DNA of 64,000 nucleotides from the NCBI GenBank assembly GCA_008638375.1, contig CM018035.1, positions 9,575,577-9,639,576 of the forward strand, read 5' to 3'. This DNA comes from Nyssa sinensis (lineage: Eukaryota; Streptophyta; Magnoliopsida; Cornales; Nyssaceae). This document shows positions 61,101-64,000 of this stretch, piece after piece. How positions within the stretch are numbered: the stretch's first letter is position 1; every line of letters starts with the position of its first letter. The notes beneath the pieces were generated by a model that saw nothing but the letters and a program-made list of their open reading frames with translations, made no database searches and was not told the DNA's origin. Made by a program: the position numbers and the translations under genes.

Positions 61101-64000
61101 CTCACACCCATACTTAGTGATAATGAGATCTCTCCATTTAGCACCCTCCTCCACCCAAACCGCCAAAGCCACTTACCCAAAAGAGCCTTGTTGAAAATCC
61201 TTATATTCTTTATTCCCAATCCACCTTCCCGAATAGGGGTTATAACACAATCCCAATTAACTAAGTGAATTTTTCTCTCTTCCTCCTTACCACCCCACAA
61301 AAAGTCTCATGTAACTTGTCCAATCTCTTCTCCACTGCTACTGATATTGGGAACAAAGACACAAAGTATGTTGGAAGACTAGCCAAAGTGCTCGTAATCA
61401 ACGTGATCCTCCCCCCTTTCCATAGGTACTGTCATTTCCATGCTGCCAACCTCTTCTAAAAGCGATCCAACACCAAGTCCCAAATAGCCTAAGATCAAGA
61501 GGGAGCCCCCAAAGGCAACCCTAAGCAAACTGATGGGAAGTGACACACCTTACAACCCAAATTACATGCCAATTTTTCCACCTTCGCCACATCCCCCACA
61601 ACAATAATCTCACTCTTGTTCGAATTGATCCTCAAGCTAGTAACAGCCTCAAAACAAAGGACACATCTCAAGTAGCACAACTAATTCTTTTCGGCGCTGC
61701 AAAAAATGATAGTGTCATCCGCAAATAAGACCAATCTTATCCCTCATCTGTTTCCCTGGACTGAAGCCTCTAAAAGAAACCCCAAAGCCTTGTCCATCAT
61801 CTTGCTCAAAGCTTCCATAACAATTACAAAAAGAAACAGAGACATAGGATTTCCTTGTCTCAACCTTTTGGAATTCAAACCTTCCAAATCTCTTTTTCCT
61901 AAACTGTTTCTTTTTCTCCAAGCCTTTAATTACTGTTTGCTGCTGAGAATAAAGATCCTACATGTGCTGGATTACATAACACAACCTACTCCACCTCAGC
62001 TTTAGTTTTTTACCCAGACAACAGAGAATCCTTGAGGACACTTCCAATACCCTCCACAACTCTGGTGGATAACGCAGACATGTGACTCCAATATGCTTGG
62101 ATGCTAAATGATATGGATGTGATTTAATGGACTCTTACCAGCAAAGGAAAGAGCTCATTATGTCCAAAATTTTGTCCTTGCAGTATTGTGATCAACCAAA
62201 GCCCTGCAATCAGCTCCGGACAATCATGTTGTGATTAAGGGAACCCCCAAATACTGAGAAGGCAGAGAACCTTCATTAATTCCCAACAAACTGAGACTAT
62301 ACTGTGTTGCATCCCTGGCAGCACCAGTGAAACCAAATGAGATTTTTATCTCTGTTAACTCATAAACCTGAAATGGCTTGAAATTCCTCCAGAATGTTTT
62401 GGACTGTAGAAATTGATACCATGTTCTTTGGCAGAAAATGAATAGGTTGTCCACAAAGCACCAAATAATTAAGCCTTTGAGCTGCACACTTTGAATGATG
62501 GTGGAAGTTTCTTTGGTTAACCAGAACTTGAGATAAGGCAGAGAGAAACTCCATGACCGAAAAAATATATAGGGTAAAAGGGATCACCCTGATGAAGACT
62601 CCCTTTGAAATAATCAGCCTTCTTATTCAGTATTACAGAAAACCTCAGAGTTGTAATGTAGGTATTCAGTTAAGCAATTATCTGAGTAGGGAACTGCCAC
62701 TCCTCCTGCAACTGAAAAAGTACAGACCTAATAGCCGTTTCATAAGCCTTCCAAAGGTCAGCTTTAATAGTGCACCGAGCCTCTTGATTACGTTGGCAGT
62801 GTCTAACAATCTCTTGAACAGGAGTACTTTATCCACAGTTGCACTGACCAGGAATGAATTCCAACTGATTATACCAACCAGAATCCCTGGCGGCTTAACA
62901 TTATCAAAAGAGAATTTTGTTGTTAGTTTCCTATTGTGACATTCCTGATCGTCTAGTTGCTCTGTCTGCAGATATAGTTTTATCAATAATGCCATCCAGA
63001 TTATGAGAGGTGCTGTGAACTCTGCAAGTCTGTGCAAATAGATTCTGAAAATATGAAGCACCCACTTCCCTTATTTACTTTTCCTCTGTAAATCTGCTAC
63101 CATTGTTCAAACAAACAGAGTGAACATTTGTTAGAATTTTCTTTGTGCTTTTCTAGGCTTGTTCCTTTTATATATATGTGACGTCTGTGCACGCGCGCGT
63201 ATAATATATATATCAAGGTTCTGATGATACTAGACTAAATTCATTTTCTATTAAAGATTTTCTCTTATTTGTTTTCTTTCTTTCTTTTCTTTGGTTCAAT
63301 ATCTGATTTAACATTATTATTTATTTTAAACACTTATCTCAGAATGTTCGTTACGGAAGAAAGCCTCACATTAAATTCCGATGCTTTAATCTCCAGATGA
63401 GCTTATCACGAGGATTGTTTGACAGCCAACAATTTAATGCGGAGCAGTTGAGAAATGCTAGAGGTAGCTTTCATAACTCGTTAAGAATTACTGAAGGTTT
63501 GAAATCTTGTGTTATAGGATGCAGTCTAGCCATACCTTTATCAGTCTTTTGGCAAAGATCAAGGCTGCAATTTAGCTAGCTGCAAAACCGAGTGTCTTTG
63601 AATGGGCAGCGAGGGTTTGACATCTTTTGGATGGACCTGAGTGGGTTTAATATGAATCTTAGTGATAGGGGAGCCTCTTCGCTCCAGTTGACTCTCACTA
63701 CAAGGTTTGATTCCACTTGTCTGAGTATGAAGGGGTTGGTGAGTTGGATGAGTCATTACCTTAGATTTAGAACTTTCTTTTCTGAACTAGTGTATTATTT
63801 TTAGACAGTTTACCTCTACTCTATTTATGTCGTTTTTTTGTTATGATTTTCTTTTGTTATTGCAAGTAGTGAAGTCATGCCATTTCATACATGGAATGTG
63901 GAAGATAAAGGAAAGGTATCCAGAGAGGCGATATATTCTTTTTGCTACATCTGAAGATCAGTTACCATATAATGAGCTCAACCTAGATGCTTCTGAGCAA
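55175..64000 (+). CDS. Unrecognised, probably plastid-targeted protein, 5' part
   Basis: Exon 1 (55175-55255) encodes [20 protein letters not shown] then QSRRSLQ, a good transit-peptide-like start, and ends at a GT donor in phase 0. A coding-looking exon at 63343-63463, also phase 0, reads [19 protein letters not shown] then [20 protein letters not shown]. It ends in phase 1, and the next exon (from 63867 or 63870) continues [20 protein letters not shown], then [19 protein letters not shown], to the window edge. Joining exon 1 to the second exon implies an 8.1-kb intron filled with transposons. The phase match and transit-like character support this, but intervening exons or two separate genes are possible. 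I cannot name the family. The acceptor of exon 3 is a tandem AAGTAG. Confidence 0.5.
57922..58707. mobile_element. Non-autonomous hAT element with 8-bp target duplication
   Basis: The left end CAGGGATGGAGCC and the inverted right end CAAGGACGGAGCC fit the CAGGGGCGGAGCC-type termini of plant hAT elements. Flanks are exactly gacttgag (57914-57921 and 58708-58715). The 786-bp body has G-runs near both ends (17 G at 57953-57969, 12 G at 58658-58669) and no coding frame. It is inside the long intron of the unrecognised gene. Confidence 0.85.
59056..59160 (-). mobile_element. tRNA-derived SINE
   Basis: On the minus strand TAGCTTGGTAGG (59154-59143) resembles a pol III A box. GGTTCAAGTCC (59109-59099) fits the B-box consensus exactly, about 34 bp downstream. 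A short A-run follows (minus reading of 59056-59063). The arrangement is that of a tRNA-derived SINE rather than a tRNA gene, since no cloverleaf was evident. Confidence 0.6.
59161..60090. other. Intronic DNA, possible LTR debris
   Basis: No coding region was seen. Bases 59880-60060 include tttcctatataaagagttca and run into a CT tract, like the R region of an LTR, but no second LTR was found. Confidence 0.3.
60200..61960 (-). pseudogene. LINE retrotransposon fragment A (RT to zinc-binding domain)
   Basis: Read on the minus strand from 61960 downwards, broken frames give a reverse-transcriptase segment ([28 protein letters not shown], then [12 protein letters not shown] with the catalytic FADD). 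Further on come [14 protein letters not shown] and [16 protein letters not shown]. Next is [18 protein letters not shown] with [20 protein letters not shown]. The zf-RVT domain near 60797-60468 ([12 protein letters not shown], then [18 protein letters not shown]) is well kept, and the tail near 60406-60221 reads [15 protein letters not shown]. Several frame shifts and stops break it, so it is dead. The 5' part, including the endonuclease, is missing, which is normal for truncated LINE insertions. Confidence 0.8.
62224..63045 (-). pseudogene. LINE retrotransposon fragment B (RT)
   Basis: On the minus strand, about 63045 down to 62224, scattered frames spell a reverse transcriptase of a different LINE type: [34 protein letters not shown], then [40 protein letters not shown] and [13 protein letters not shown]. 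The catalytic box is FVDN, not F/YxDD. It covers an RT region overlapping that of fragment A, so two insertions are present. Multiple shifts and stops; no endonuclease seen. Confidence 0.7.

Overview
This is nuclear DNA from a flowering plant, most likely a woody eudicot. The evidence is AT-rich non-coding DNA, GT/GC-AG introns, recognisable plant gene families (MOS1-like, UBX/UAS, neprosin, EMB2759-like, GTE, PPR) and dense remains of CACTA, hAT, Mutator, LINE and SINE elements. No bacterial-type operon, CRISPR array, rRNA or complete viral gene was seen.

Layout. 1-5.4 kb: a PPR gene scrap, then a 4.95-kb CACTA transposon (477-5429). The transposon has near-identical 27-bp ends and a TGT target duplication. 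It carries a spliceable but truncated and nonsense-mutated copy of a GTE (bromodomain-NET) gene, plus remains of a CACTA-associated protein gene. 5.4-12 kb: gene-poor, with dispersed repeats and probable LTR debris. 12.0-15.4 kb (minus strand): an intact seven-exon neprosin-family gene with two GC-AG introns. 15.8-22.1 kb: gene-poor, AT-rich, with repeat pairs. 22.2-24.2 kb: an intact four-exon UAS-UBX (PUX10-like) gene. 24.3-32 kb: repeats, including a hAT element with its target duplication and a long TA-rich block. 32.0-47.9 kb: a large MOS1-like gene with two introns over 4 kb, one holding a 955-bp hAT element. Its coding exons contain three separate +1 shifts. 48-50 kb: repeats. 50.1-54 kb: an intact EMB2759-like plastid protein gene whose third intron holds a Mutator-type MITE and a tandem duplication. 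55.2-64 kb: the 5' part of an unrecognised, probably plastid-targeted gene. Its proposed 8.1-kb first intron holds a hAT element, a SINE and two broken LINEs; the gene runs off the window.

The genes are ordinary, unlinked plant genes with no evident pathway in common. They are a CDC48 adaptor, a secreted peptidase-like protein, an immune-gene expression regulator, a plastid membrane protein and an unknown. The most unusual object is the CACTA element with its captured GTE fragment. I found no evidence of a wholly new biological system.

Methods and limits: gene models were built by eye from reading frames, splice sites, phase agreement and remembered family sequences. No alignment or search was run. 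UTR ends and transposon boundaries without a target duplication are approximate.
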